From the NCBI GenBank assembly GCA_023423535.1, contig JAFAFL010000162.1:12143-76142 (forward strand): DNA of 64,000 nt. The letters are read 5' to 3'. This stretch comes from Pseudomonadota bacterium. GTDB lineage: Bacteria > Myxococcota > Myxococcia > Myxococcales > Myxococcaceae. Positions within the stretch are counted from its first letter, which is position 1. Each line of letters starts with the position of its first letter. Position numbers and translations under genes: made by a program. This document shows positions 26,061 through 35,772 of the stretch, piece by piece. The notes beneath the pieces are model-generated. The model did not search any database. It saw only the letters and a list, made by a program, of their open reading frames with translations, and was not told where the DNA came from.

Positions 26061-26385
26061 CCTTCGGGCGCGCGTAGGCGGGCACCAGGCGATCGATCAC
26101 GCGGCCGTTGAGCATCGTCTCGTCGAGGATCTCGTCCACGTCCGAAGGCTTCACGCCGCCGTACCAGATGCCCTCGGGATAGATGACCACCGTGCAGCCC
26201 TGCTCGCAGAAGTCGAGGCAGCCGGCCGCATTCACCCGCATTTGCTTGCCCACGCCGCGCTTCTTCAGGCCCTCCTTCAGAGCGTCGCGCAGCGCCTCGC
26301 TCCCCTTCTCGGCGCACGAGCCTCGCGGGTGACCCTCCGGGCGGCGGTTGGTGCAAACGAACATGTGGCGGCGGAAGACGCTCAT
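25996..26385 (-). CDS. Thioredoxin-like [2Fe-2S] ferredoxin
   Basis: A 129-residue protein of the thioredoxin-fold ferredoxin family (as in Aquifex Fd4 and the NuoE-like subunits). Cluster ligands are Cys11, Cys24, Cys56 and Cys60, in the phrases FVCTNRR, RGSCAEKG and GCLDFC, with an extra Cys64 just after. The ATG at 26385 starts at the family-conserved position. The acidic, Pro/Ser-rich tail overlaps the methyltransferase gene on the other strand by 65 bases. Electron partners are unknown. It is the nearest minus-strand gene upstream of the nrdJ control region, so its promoter must lie within the same 545-bp gap. Confidence 0.9.
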   Translation of the reverse strand: MSVFRRHMFVCTNRRPEGHPRGSCAEKGSEALRDALKEGLKKRGVGKQMRVNAAGCLDFCEQGCTVVIYPEGIWYGGVKPSDVDEILDETMLNGRVIDRLVPAYARPKVSADPGSPSAQDPSKPPATES

Positions 26386-26562
26386 GCCCCCGGTCCTACG
26401 CGCATTTTGCGCCCCTCGCAAAGCCCTGATGCCCCGAAGGGTGATCAGCGCACGACACGGACTGTCAGCAAAGTCGCCGGTTTTCGACAGAGCGGACGCG
26501 CGCAAAGTGACCTGTCACGTAGTGCCACGGCATCAGGGGACCCGCACCGGCGGTGTAGGTTT

Positions 26563-26603
26563 GACCCCCACGGCAGCGATTCCGGGCCGGAAAATCGGGG
26601 GTC
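26563..26603. repeat. Hairpin-forming sequence upstream of nrdJ
   Basis: GACCCCC (26563-26569) pairs with GGGGGTC (26597-26603), with further pairing CGATT/AATCG inside. It contains the 15-mer GGGCCGGAAAATCGG at 26584-26598, which recurs (opposite strand) inside the long palindrome at 60301-60315. It lies upstream of the nrdJ promoter, so it could be the end of the ferredoxin control region or a small palindromic repeat. Confidence 0.4.
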
Positions 26604-26641
26604 GGAGCATTTTGCCCCAGCCTGCAAATCGCCCTTGAGCA

Positions 26642-26657
26642 CCGCTAAATATGGGGG
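26642..26657. promoter_or_regulatory. Candidate NrdR box 1
   Basis: CCGCTAAATATGGGGG aligns with the NrdR box consensus (acaCwAtATaTwGtgt) at 10 of 16 positions, including the central ATAT and the C/G marks. It starts 31 bases before box 2, the usual NrdR pair spacing. NrdR is the repressor of ribonucleotide reductase genes. Confidence 0.5.
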
Positions 26658-26669
26658 ATGACAGGACTT

Positions 26670-26697
26670 TTGACACAACCCCTAGTGGCTTTAGGCT
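26670..26697 (+). promoter_or_regulatory. Candidate nrdJ promoter (-35 and -10)
   Basis: TTGACA at 26670-26675 is followed after 16 bases by TAGGCT at 26692-26697, a perfect -35 and a weak -10. A second TTGACA occurs at 26699-26704 with TAAAAG 18 bases on. The first fits the NrdR box positions best, since box 2 overlaps it. Confidence 0.45.
26673..26688. promoter_or_regulatory. Candidate NrdR box 2
   Basis: ACACAACCCCTAGTGG matches the consensus at 11 of 16 positions, with both conserved ends (ACAC and TAGTG). It overlaps the candidate -35 element, the expected place for a repressor site. Confidence 0.5.
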
Positions 26698-26699
26698 CT

Positions 26700-26930
26700 T
26701 GACACCACGATGCCGGCCAACGTAAAAGTCGCCCCCGCTTCAGCAGGGGGAACCAGCAACCCGGGCGTTCGTCGGTTCGATCGCCCTCCAGTCGCCACTA
26801 CTTCAGCCGCCCGGGTACTCCCACAAGCAGTCGAGCAGGACACACACCGCCGCCCTTCTGACGAAGGCGCGGAAGGGCAGCTTTTTGTTTCGAGAACGCA
26901 CTCGCAGTGAATCGAGAGAGGGGAACGAGC
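26700..26930 (+). ncRNA. Structured 5' leader of nrdJ, possible cis-regulatory RNA
   Basis: Between the promoter and nrdJ lies about 230 bases with dense pairing. A hairpin CCCCCGC/GC-A-GGGGG lies at 26732-26750. A perfect 9-bp stem pairs ACCCGGGCG (26759-26767) with CGCCCGGGT (26808-26816) around a 40-base loop holding GGTTCGATC. Next comes a terminator-like hairpin (separate entry) that can be replaced by an overlapping stem. This layout suggests transcription attenuation by a ligand or protein. The enzyme needs adenosylcobalamin, so a B12-related signal is attractive, but I do not find the cobalamin riboswitch core motifs in order. It may belong to a described family of nrdJ leader RNAs; I cannot confirm that. 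Confidence 0.5.
26852..26886 (+). terminator. Conditional terminator in the nrdJ leader
   Basis: GCCCTTC (26852-26858) pairs with GAAGGGC (26872-26878), followed by AG-CTTTTT (T run 26882-26886). The same 5' arm can instead pair with GAAGGCG at 26863-26869 (loop TGAC), which would free the second arm and prevent termination. The choice between these hairpins could control nrdJ. Confidence 0.55.
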
Positions 26931-29708
<2,778 letters not shown>

Positions 29709-29790
29709 GCCGTCGCGGTCCCCTTTGAAGTGAAGCACGAGTGACGCGGCGGCGCGGCCTTCAACGGGCGCCGCTGCGAGGGAGAGGGAG

Positions 29791-29828
29791 CGGCTCCGGG
29801 TGCGATGACCCGGAGCCGTTTTTTTTTT
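29791..29828 (+). terminator. Strong intrinsic terminator after nrdJ
   Basis: A perfect 11-bp stem (29791-29801 with 29808-29818), six-base loop GCGATG, then ten consecutive T residues (29819-29828). It ends the nrdJ transcript 80 bases past its stop and is the clearest terminator in the window. Confidence 0.95.
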
Positions 29829-29838
29829 GCGGGTGCGC

Positions 29839-30798
29839 CTACACGTGCAGCTCGTGCGGGTTCTCGAGGAAGCCCTTCCGATCGAGCGGCCGCTCCACCT
29901 CGGCGCGGTTCCAGCCGCCCAGCTCCGCGGCGGCCTCCCAGGTGGATTGGAGGAAGTCGCGCACCATCCGGTCCGGATCGGCGGCGCGGCGCACTTCCCT
30001 CCACGGTAGGACGAACTCTCCGAGCCCTTCGTCCCAGCGTGCTTCGCGCGGCAGCACCTCGGCGCGCTCGAAGCCCTCCGGCTTCGGATAGGCGTAGGCG
30101 TAGAAGATCGCCTCCGAGCTCTTGCCGCCCGGCCAGAAGCCCGCGGAGCTGACCTCGTCGGCGTAGGCCTCGTGCATCACGAAGTCCGGACAGTTGGGCG
30201 CGCCGCCCGGATGCAGCGGCGCGCGGCGTCCGGAGAAGCGCGTCGCCGCGTGATCGAAGCTGCCCCAGAAGAAGTGCACCGGGCTCGCCTTGCCCGTGAA
30301 GCGCGCGCGGAAGTCCTTCAGCCACCGGTCCGCGTACACCAGCGCGGTGAAGAAGCGCCTGCCCCAGTCGGGATCGTAGCGGCGCAGCGCGGTGTCGCGG
30401 TCGAGGAGGATCGTCTCCGGGATCTCCACCGCCTTCGGATAGACCGACACCTCCACGCCGAAGCGCCGGAGCCGCTCGAACACCTGCGCGTAGAACGACG
30501 CGAGCGTGCTCTCGCGTGGCAGCGGCAGCCGCTCGCTCGAACCATCGGTCGAGAGGAACTGCAGGTCGCCCGAGAGGAGGTCGAGGTGGAGTTCGACGAA
30601 GCGGTCCCCGCTGCGCATGGGCGAGGTGGTGAGCCCTCGGGCGGTGACGTACAGCGGCACCTGCCACCAGTGGTTCATCATGGGCTCGAGCCCGAGGCGG
30701 ATCTTCCCGAGGAGCTGCGACCAGAGATGCAGCGTCTGGCAAGGCTCCACCCAGCCCGGCTCGTTGAGCTCGGGCAGCGCGGCGGTGCGGGCGTTCAT
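29839..30798 (-). CDS. DUF5996-like protein
   Basis: A 319-residue soluble protein that I recognise as a member of the DUF5996 family, with phrases HLWSQLLGKIRL, NHWWQVPLYVTARGLTTSP and HFFWGSFDHAATRFSGRRAP. No catalytic motif or known role. A GTG at 30816 would add six residues; the ATG at 30798 is preferred. It lies between the nrdJ terminator and fdhA, separately transcribed by position. Function unknown. Confidence 0.82.
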   Translation of the reverse strand: MNARTAALPELNEPGWVEPCQTLHLWSQLLGKIRLGLEPMMNHWWQVPLYVTARGLTTSPMRSGDRFVELHLDLLSGDLQFLSTDGSSERLPLPRESTLASFYAQVFERLRRFGVEVSVYPKAVEIPETILLDRDTALRRYDPDWGRRFFTALVYADRWLKDFRARFTGKASPVHFFWGSFDHAATRFSGRRAPLHPGGAPNCPDFVMHEAYADEVSSAGFWPGGKSSEAIFYAYAYPKPEGFERAEVLPREARWDEGLGEFVLPWREVRRAADPDRMVRDFLQSTWEAAAELGGWNRAEVERPLDRKGFLENPHELHV

Positions 30799-30870
30799 GC
30801 CGTTTGAGGTAGCCACCTCGCCGCGCCACGAGGAGGAGGGCGCGGTCCTCCCCCTCCCCGCCCGCTCCCT

Positions 30871-32085
30871 CTACTTCTTCAGCGTGCCGTGCGGGTCGAG
30901 CACGTACTTGCGCGGCGCGCCCTTGTCGAACTCGGCGTAGCCGCGCGGGGCGTCTTCGAGCGGGATGGGCGTGGCGTTGACCACCTTCGCAATTTGGATC
31001 CGCTCACGGAGCACCGCCTGCATCAGCGACTCGAAGTAGCGCAGCACCGGCGTCTGTCCCGTGTAGAAGCGGTGCGACTTCGCCCACCCGAGGCCGAAGC
31101 GCAGCTTGAGGTTGCCCTCGCGCGCGGACTCTTCGGGCGCCCCCGGATCCGCGGTCACGTAGAGGCCGGGGATGCCGATCCCGCCTGCGGTCCGGGTGAT
31201 CGCCATCAGCGAGTTGAGCACCACCGCCGGCTGCTCCGTCTTCGAATCGGCGCCGTGGCCGTGGGCCTCGAAGCCCACTGCGTCCACGCTCGCGTCCACG
31301 TCCGGCACGCCGATCGCCGCTTCGATCTGCTCCTCGAGCTTGTCGCTCTTCGTCAGGTCGATGGGCACGAAGCCCTGCGACTTCGCGTGCTCGAGCCGCT
31401 CCTTCTTCATGTCGCCGATCATCACCACCGCCGCGCCGAGCAGCCTCGCCGAGGCCGCCGCCGCCAGCCCCACCGGTCCCGCGCCCGCGATGTACACGGT
31501 GGTGCCCGGCCTCACGCCCGCGCTGTAGGCCCCGTGGAAGCCGGTGGGCAGGATGTCAGAGAGCATGGTCAGGTCGAGCAGCTTCTCCAGCGCCTGCGCC
31601 TTGTCCTTGTACGGCACGAGGTTGAAGTCCGCGTAGGGCACCATCACGTACTGCGCCTGCCCGCCGATCCACCCGCCCATGTCCACGTAGCCGTAGGCGC
31701 CGCCCGGACGCGACGGGTTCACGTTGAGGCAGACGCCGGTCTCGCCGATGCGGCAGTTGCGGCAGCGCCCGCAGGCCACGTTGAACGGCACGGTGGCGAT
31801 GTCGCCCTTCTGGAGGAACTCGACGTCGCTCCCCTTTTCGATGACCTCGCCGGTGATCTCGTGCCCAAGCACCAGCCCCTTCTCCGCCGTGGTGCGGCCG
31901 CGGACCATGTGCTGGTCGGAGCCGCAGATGTTCGTGGTGAGCACCTTGAGGATGACGCCGTGCTCGATCTTCTTTCCCCGGGGGTTCTCCAGCTTCGGAA
32001 AGGGGATGTCCTGGACCTCGACCTTGCCCGGCCCGAGGTAGACGACGCCGCGGTTCCCTCTCCCGTTCGACTTTGCGTTCGCCAT
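30871..32085 (-). CDS. fdhA: Glutathione-independent formaldehyde dehydrogenase
   Basis: A 404-residue zinc-dependent medium-chain dehydrogenase of the Pseudomonas formaldehyde dismutase/dehydrogenase type, which uses tightly bound NAD. Catalytic zinc ligands are Cys54 (NICGSDQH) and His75 (LGHEITGE); the structural zinc is held by Cys105, 108, 111 and 119. The NAD-binding turn is GAGPVGLAAA. The long insert typical of this subgroup is present (SAGVRPGTTVYIAG region and DADAxGFEAHGHG-type loop). It is downstream of an HbpS-like gene with an 18-base gap, likely one operon. Confidence 0.93.
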   Translation of the reverse strand: MANAKSNGRGNRGVVYLGPGKVEVQDIPFPKLENPRGKKIEHGVILKVLTTNICGSDQHMVRGRTTAEKGLVLGHEITGEVIEKGSDVEFLQKGDIATVPFNVACGRCRNCRIGETGVCLNVNPSRPGGAYGYVDMGGWIGGQAQYVMVPYADFNLVPYKDKAQALEKLLDLTMLSDILPTGFHGAYSAGVRPGTTVYIAGAGPVGLAAAASARLLGAAVVMIGDMKKERLEHAKSQGFVPIDLTKSDKLEEQIEAAIGVPDVDASVDAVGFEAHGHGADSKTEQPAVVLNSLMAITRTAGGIGIPGLYVTADPGAPEESAREGNLKLRFGLGWAKSHRFYTGQTPVLRYFESLMQAVLRERIQIAKVVNATPIPLEDAPRGYAEFDKGAPRKYVLDPHGTLKK

Positions 32086-32103
32086 GGTGATGGGCCCTCG
32101 CGC

Positions 32104-32499
32104 CTAGAAGGACTCGGCGCCCGCCTGCGCCACCTGGTGATCCTGATCGCCGCTGCCGCCGGAGACGCCCACCGCGCCCACGACCTTGCCGTCGCGCTTC
32201 AGCGGGATGCCGCCGGCGAAGATCATCACCCGCCCGTCGTTCGAGGCGTGGATGCCGAAGAACTGCCCGCCGCTCTGCGAGTGCTGCGCGAGGTCCTTCG
32301 TCGAGATGTCGAACGCCCGAGCGGTGAACGCCTTCTTGATCGAGATGTCCACGCTGCCCAGCCACGCGCCGTCCATCCGCACGTGCGAGACGAGGTTCCC
32401 GCCCCCGTCCGCCACCGCGATGTTCATCGGCTGCCCGAGCTCCTTCGCCTTCTTCTCCGCCGCCGCGATGACCCGGCGTGCATCTTCCAGCGTGACCAT
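32104..32499 (-). CDS. GlcG/HbpS family protein
   Basis: A 131-residue single-domain GlcG/HbpS protein, recognised by LEDARRVIAAAEKKA, the NLVSHVRMDGA turn and the closing GVSGGSGDQDHQVA. Members bind haem or small ligands, or act next to glycolate and diol oxidation genes. AGGAGGAAGAGG lies upstream of the ATG. It precedes fdhA in the same operon, so a role in aldehyde metabolism or redox sensing is inferred. No signal peptide is seen, so it should be cytoplasmic. Confidence 0.9.
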   Translation of the reverse strand: MVTLEDARRVIAAAEKKAKELGQPMNIAVADGGGNLVSHVRMDGAWLGSVDISIKKAFTARAFDISTKDLAQHSQSGGQFFGIHASNDGRVMIFAGGIPLKRDGKVVGAVGVSGGSGDQDHQVAQAGAESF

Positions 32500-32706
32500 G
32501 CGCCTCTTCCTCCTGCGTGGGTTGAGGAGGCGGAGGGTGCGGGGCTGAGCGGTGCGGAGTCGTGCGGCCGGAGGGCATGAACGGGGCGACCCGTCGGACG
32601 TCAGCAGGTGCCGGGGCGCGATGCCCTCTGCCAGATGGCACTGAGACTGGCCTCGGGTTCGATGGCCTGAACTGGAGGCGAAACGCCGGAGGAGCCGAGG
32701 ACAGGT

Positions 32707-34110
32707 CTACGGCTGATGCGAGAGCGCGGTCGCCGGCGCCTCGTCGAGCACCCACGCGCCGTCCTGCGCGCCGAGCCCGCCCTCTCCTGCGCCCCAGAAG
32801 AGGACGACGGGGCCGTGCGTGCCTCGGACCCGAGTGCTCCCGCGCGGCGCCGAGCCGACGACCCGCTGCACCTCGCTCCAGCGCGAGCCGAAGAGCGCGC
32901 GGAAGGGTTCGGGTACCCGGCCGGCGTCCGCGCCACGCAGCACGATCACCACCGTGTCCTGCGCCCGGAAGCGCGGGGAGAACGCCTCCAGCTGACGCGG
33001 ATCGAGATCCCTGCGCCAGACGTCGTGGCCCGCCTGGGCGATGACCATCGGCAGCTCCCCTTCGCCCTCGCCGAAGACGAAGAAGCCGCGGTGCGTGCGC
33101 TCCTGCGCGTCCGCCAATGCGTGCAGCCCTCGCCACTGCGCCACCGCGATTGGCAGGAAGGACTCCAGCGTCACCGACCCCTCCTCCAGCCCCTGTCGAA
33201 GCGTCGGACGGAGCGCCAGCGCGAGCCGGTTGAAGCGCACGTAGGGATCGTAGAGGAACGACTTCCGCTCCTGCAGGTCCTTCCGCACGCGGGCCGCGAG
33301 CCAGTCGCCCTCGCCCTCGTCCATGGCGAAGAGGCCGGGCGAGATCGCATAGGCGAGGCCTTCGCTCAGCGTCTCGAAGTCGAGCCCCGGCGCGCTCTTC
33401 AATGCCGCGAGCAGCTTCTCCCCCTTCTCTTCCGCGAACGCGTGCCACAGCTCATGCAAGAGCGGGCCGTCGCCCTTCGCGCCCTCGCCCACCTCCACCA
33501 CCAGCCGCCCGCCGTTGTAGCCCCCGCCGCCGAAGCCCTTGCCCGGAGACGCGACGACGAAGACCGGCACCTGCAGCCTCTTCACCCCGAAGAAGCGCGA
33601 GGCCCACCGCGCGAACCGCCTCCCGCGCGACTCGTCCGCGAGGATCGTCTCCACCCGCTGCGCGTAGGCGTTCACATCGCCTTCACGCTCCGCAATGAGC
33701 GTGGAGGCCCTCGGCGCGAAGTGGCGCAGCGTGTCGCCGATCACCCGCGCGTCCGGCTCCGTCAGTGCGCGCGAACGCACCGCCTCGGAGAGCGCAGCGT
33801 CCAGGGACCGCTCCGTGTAGAGCGCCGCCTCCACCGGCCCATGCCCGAGCTTCCGGCGGACCTCCGCATAGCGCCCGAGCAGCGCGGTGTCCTCCTCGGT
33901 GAGCGAAGCGCCGAAGTGCTCGCGGTAGTGCTTGTGGCTGTACGGGCTCCACGCCGAGAGCTGGTCCACGACATGGAAGAGCTGCGCGGTCTCGGAGACG
34001 ACTCCGGTGACCTTCACCTCAAATGAAGCCGCCGCGTCCCCCCGCTTCACCTTTTGAGGGGCGGAGGGAGACGCGGCGACGAGAGCCGACACGAGCAGTG
34101 CGGGGATCAC
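32707..34110 (-). CDS. Putative zinc metalloprotease (HExxH) of unknown family
   Basis: A 467-residue protein with a short hydrophobic N-terminus (possible signal peptide, residues 1-16). The motif LLHELWHAFAEE holds His219-Glu220-x-x-His223, and TLSEGLAYA supplies Glu250, the spacing of a gluzincin third ligand. The substrate-side beta strand before the motif (GGYNGGRLVVEVG) fits. I cannot name the family with certainty. The GTG start at 34110 lies seven bases after the glutamine synthetase stop, so the two genes are co-transcribed. The mature protein would be periplasmic or secreted. Confidence 0.78.
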   Translation of the reverse strand: MIPALLVSALVAASPSAPQKVKRGDAAASFEVKVTGVVSETAQLFHVVDQLSAWSPYSHKHYREHFGASLTEEDTALLGRYAEVRRKLGHGPVEAALYTERSLDAALSEAVRSRALTEPDARVIGDTLRHFAPRASTLIAEREGDVNAYAQRVETILADESRGRRFARWASRFFGVKRLQVPVFVVASPGKGFGGGGYNGGRLVVEVGEGAKGDGPLLHELWHAFAEEKGEKLLAALKSAPGLDFETLSEGLAYAISPGLFAMDEGEGDWLAARVRKDLQERKSFLYDPYVRFNRLALALRPTLRQGLEEGSVTLESFLPIAVAQWRGLHALADAQERTHRGFFVFGEGEGELPMVIAQAGHDVWRRDLDPRQLEAFSPRFRAQDTVVIVLRGADAGRVPEPFRALFGSRWSEVQRVVGSAPRGSTRVRGTHGPVVLFWGAGEGGLGAQDGAWVLDEAPATALSHQP

Positions 34111-34117
34111 CCCGTCA

Positions 34118-35560
34118 CTAGAACATGTTCCACAACATCTGGTTCGTGACCTCGTGGTGGAACTGGATCTCCGCCGCCTTCACCAGCGAGCCGAGCTGCT
34201 TCGGGCACCGCTCGGCGGACGCCTGCTTCAGCTCCGCGTACTTGCCCTGGGTGTGCTCGCCGAGCAGCTGCGCCGCGTACCCGCTGCTCTTGAAGATGCG
34301 GATCGCGTCCTGGACGTTGTCGGGCAGGAACCGCGTGCGGGTGCGCTTCGTCTCCGCCTCCTCCTGCGACTGCGGGCCCTCGAGGCCGGTCTTCACCAGC
34401 GCGTAGGTCACGAGGTACGGGTTCGCGTCCGGGGCCACCGAGCGGACCTCGATCCGCGCCGAGCGCTCGTTGCCGAACGGGATGCGCACCATCGCCTGCC
34501 GGTTGTTCGCCGACGCCTTGATCTGGTTCGGCGCCTCGAAGTGCGGGTCGAGCCGGCGGTAGGCGTTCACGCTCGGGTTGAGGATGAGGCAGAGGTCGTT
34601 CGCCGAGGTGAGGATCCGGTCGATGAAGTCCCACCCGGTCTGCGACAGGCCGTCCTGTCCCTTCGCGTCGTGGAAGAGGTTCCGGCCACCGCGCGCGAGC
34701 GACAGGTTCATGTGCATGCCGTTGCCGTTCACCCCCGCCACCGGCTTCGGCAGGAACGAGGCGGTCACGCCCAGCTGCGCCGCGACCTGACGGCAGAGCA
34801 GCTTGTAGAGGAGCACCTGATCCGCGGCGACCACCGCCTCGCTGTAGGAGAAGTTCATCTCGAACTGCGACGGCGCGACCTCCGGGTGGTCCTTCTCGTT
34901 CTGGAAGCCCATCGCCCGCTGGGCCTCGGCCGCCCGGTCGATGAAGGTGCGCAGCGGATCGCCGGGCAGCGAGTGGTAGTAGCCGCCGGTGGAGATGAAC
35001 TCGAACTTGTTCGTCTCGTGGTAGTGGCGCTCGGCGTCACGGCCCTGGAAGAGGAAGCCTTCGATCTCCGGCGCCGCGTAGCAGATCGTGTTGTCCTTCG
35101 CGTAGAGGTCGTTGCAGAGCCGCTTCAGCCGGCTGCGCAGATCGCCGGAGTACGGGCTGCCGTCGCGCTCGAGGACCTCGGCGAACACGAGCACCTTCCC
35201 CGCGCCGAAGATGTCCGAGGGCATCCAGTAGAACGCCGACCAGTCGATGCCCAGCCGGAGGTCCGACTCCTGCTGCACGGTGAACCCGCGGATCGACGAG
35301 CCGTCGAAGGTGAGGTTGTCCGCGCTCTTGAGGAGGAACTTCTTGTCGTAGTCCAGCATGTGCAGCCGGCCCTCGAGGTCCGAGAACGCGACGGTCACTG
35401 CCTTGATGCGCTTCTCGTCCTGGAGGTACTTCACCCGCTCCTCGCGGATCTTGTCGGGGTCCATGCGCTGCAGCCGCTGCTCCTTCGCGCGCAGGTTCAT
35501 CTCCTCCAACGCGTCGTACGGGATCTCGAGGAAGTCCTTCAGCGGCTTGTTGCTGTTCAT
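34118..35560 (-). CDS. glnA: Glutamine synthetase family protein (GSI fold)
   Basis: A 480-residue type I glutamine synthetase. It joins ammonia to glutamate with ATP. The active-site segments are FDGSSIRGF, the ExEGF strand (APEIEGFLF), KPVAGVNGNGMHMNLSL (ATP/glutamate loop) and NERSARIEVRS. The C-terminal part does not show the NLYDLPPE adenylylation tyrosine motif of enteric enzymes, so regulation by adenylylation is unlikely. A gamma-glutamyl ligase for another amine is possible. AAGGAGG lies ten bases upstream of the ATG. The AT-rich upstream region holds an inverted repeat and a candidate promoter. Confidence 0.88.
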   Translation of the reverse strand: MNSNKPLKDFLEIPYDALEEMNLRAKEQRLQRMDPDKIREERVKYLQDEKRIKAVTVAFSDLEGRLHMLDYDKKFLLKSADNLTFDGSSIRGFTVQQESDLRLGIDWSAFYWMPSDIFGAGKVLVFAEVLERDGSPYSGDLRSRLKRLCNDLYAKDNTICYAAPEIEGFLFQGRDAERHYHETNKFEFISTGGYYHSLPGDPLRTFIDRAAEAQRAMGFQNEKDHPEVAPSQFEMNFSYSEAVVAADQVLLYKLLCRQVAAQLGVTASFLPKPVAGVNGNGMHMNLSLARGGRNLFHDAKGQDGLSQTGWDFIDRILTSANDLCLILNPSVNAYRRLDPHFEAPNQIKASANNRQAMVRIPFGNERSARIEVRSVAPDANPYLVTYALVKTGLEGPQSQEEAETKRTRTRFLPDNVQDAIRIFKSSGYAAQLLGEHTQGKYAELKQASAERCPKQLGSLVKAAEIQFHHEVTNQMLWNMF

Positions 35561-35624
35561 GGGTGGCGCCCTCCTTGGCGCCGCGGCCCGCAGTCCCCTG
35601 CAGCCGGTTCAGCTTGTTGTCCGC

Positions 35625-35652
35625 ATAATTAGGCTTCGTTTCAGAAAAACAA
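35625..35652 (-). promoter_or_regulatory. Candidate glnA promoter
   Basis: On the minus strand TTGTTT (35652-35647) is followed by TAATTAT (35631-35625). This is the only strongly AT-rich promoter-like stretch near the gene. The spacing is 15-16 bases, a little short. Confidence 0.45.
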
Positions 35653-35671
35653 GCCCAAATTCCGAAACGAA
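35635..35671. promoter_or_regulatory. Inverted repeat around the glnA -35 element
   Basis: TTCGTTTC (35635-35642) and GAAACGAA (35664-35671) are perfect 8-base arms separated by 21 bases, with the candidate -35 of glnA between them. It looks like an operator for a dimeric regulator; the protein is unknown. Confidence 0.5.
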
Positions 35672-35772
35672 TAATTTACAGACCGTATCAGAAGGCCAAC
35701 AGCACCCGAGGCTGAGCAGTTCCGCGCCTTTGCTGTGTCCGCCGCCGGGCATGCGCGGCTAGCTTGCTCGGC

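Noticed and set aside
26759..26816. tRNA or tmRNA 3' end, from GGTTCGATC
   Set aside because: The bases around the T-loop-like sequence do not form a 5-bp T stem, and there is no acceptor stem or CCA end.
26700..26880. Cobalamin riboswitch upstream of nrdJ
   Set aside because: Pieces such as GCCACTAC and GGGGGAACC resemble conserved riboswitch parts but are not in the right order, and the AGCCAGGAGACCTGCC-type segment is absent. I kept it only as an unnamed structured leader.
35600..35720. Sigma-54 promoter for glnA
   Set aside because: No sequence with GG and GC at the right distance plus TTGC was found; the AT-rich region fits a vegetative promoter better.
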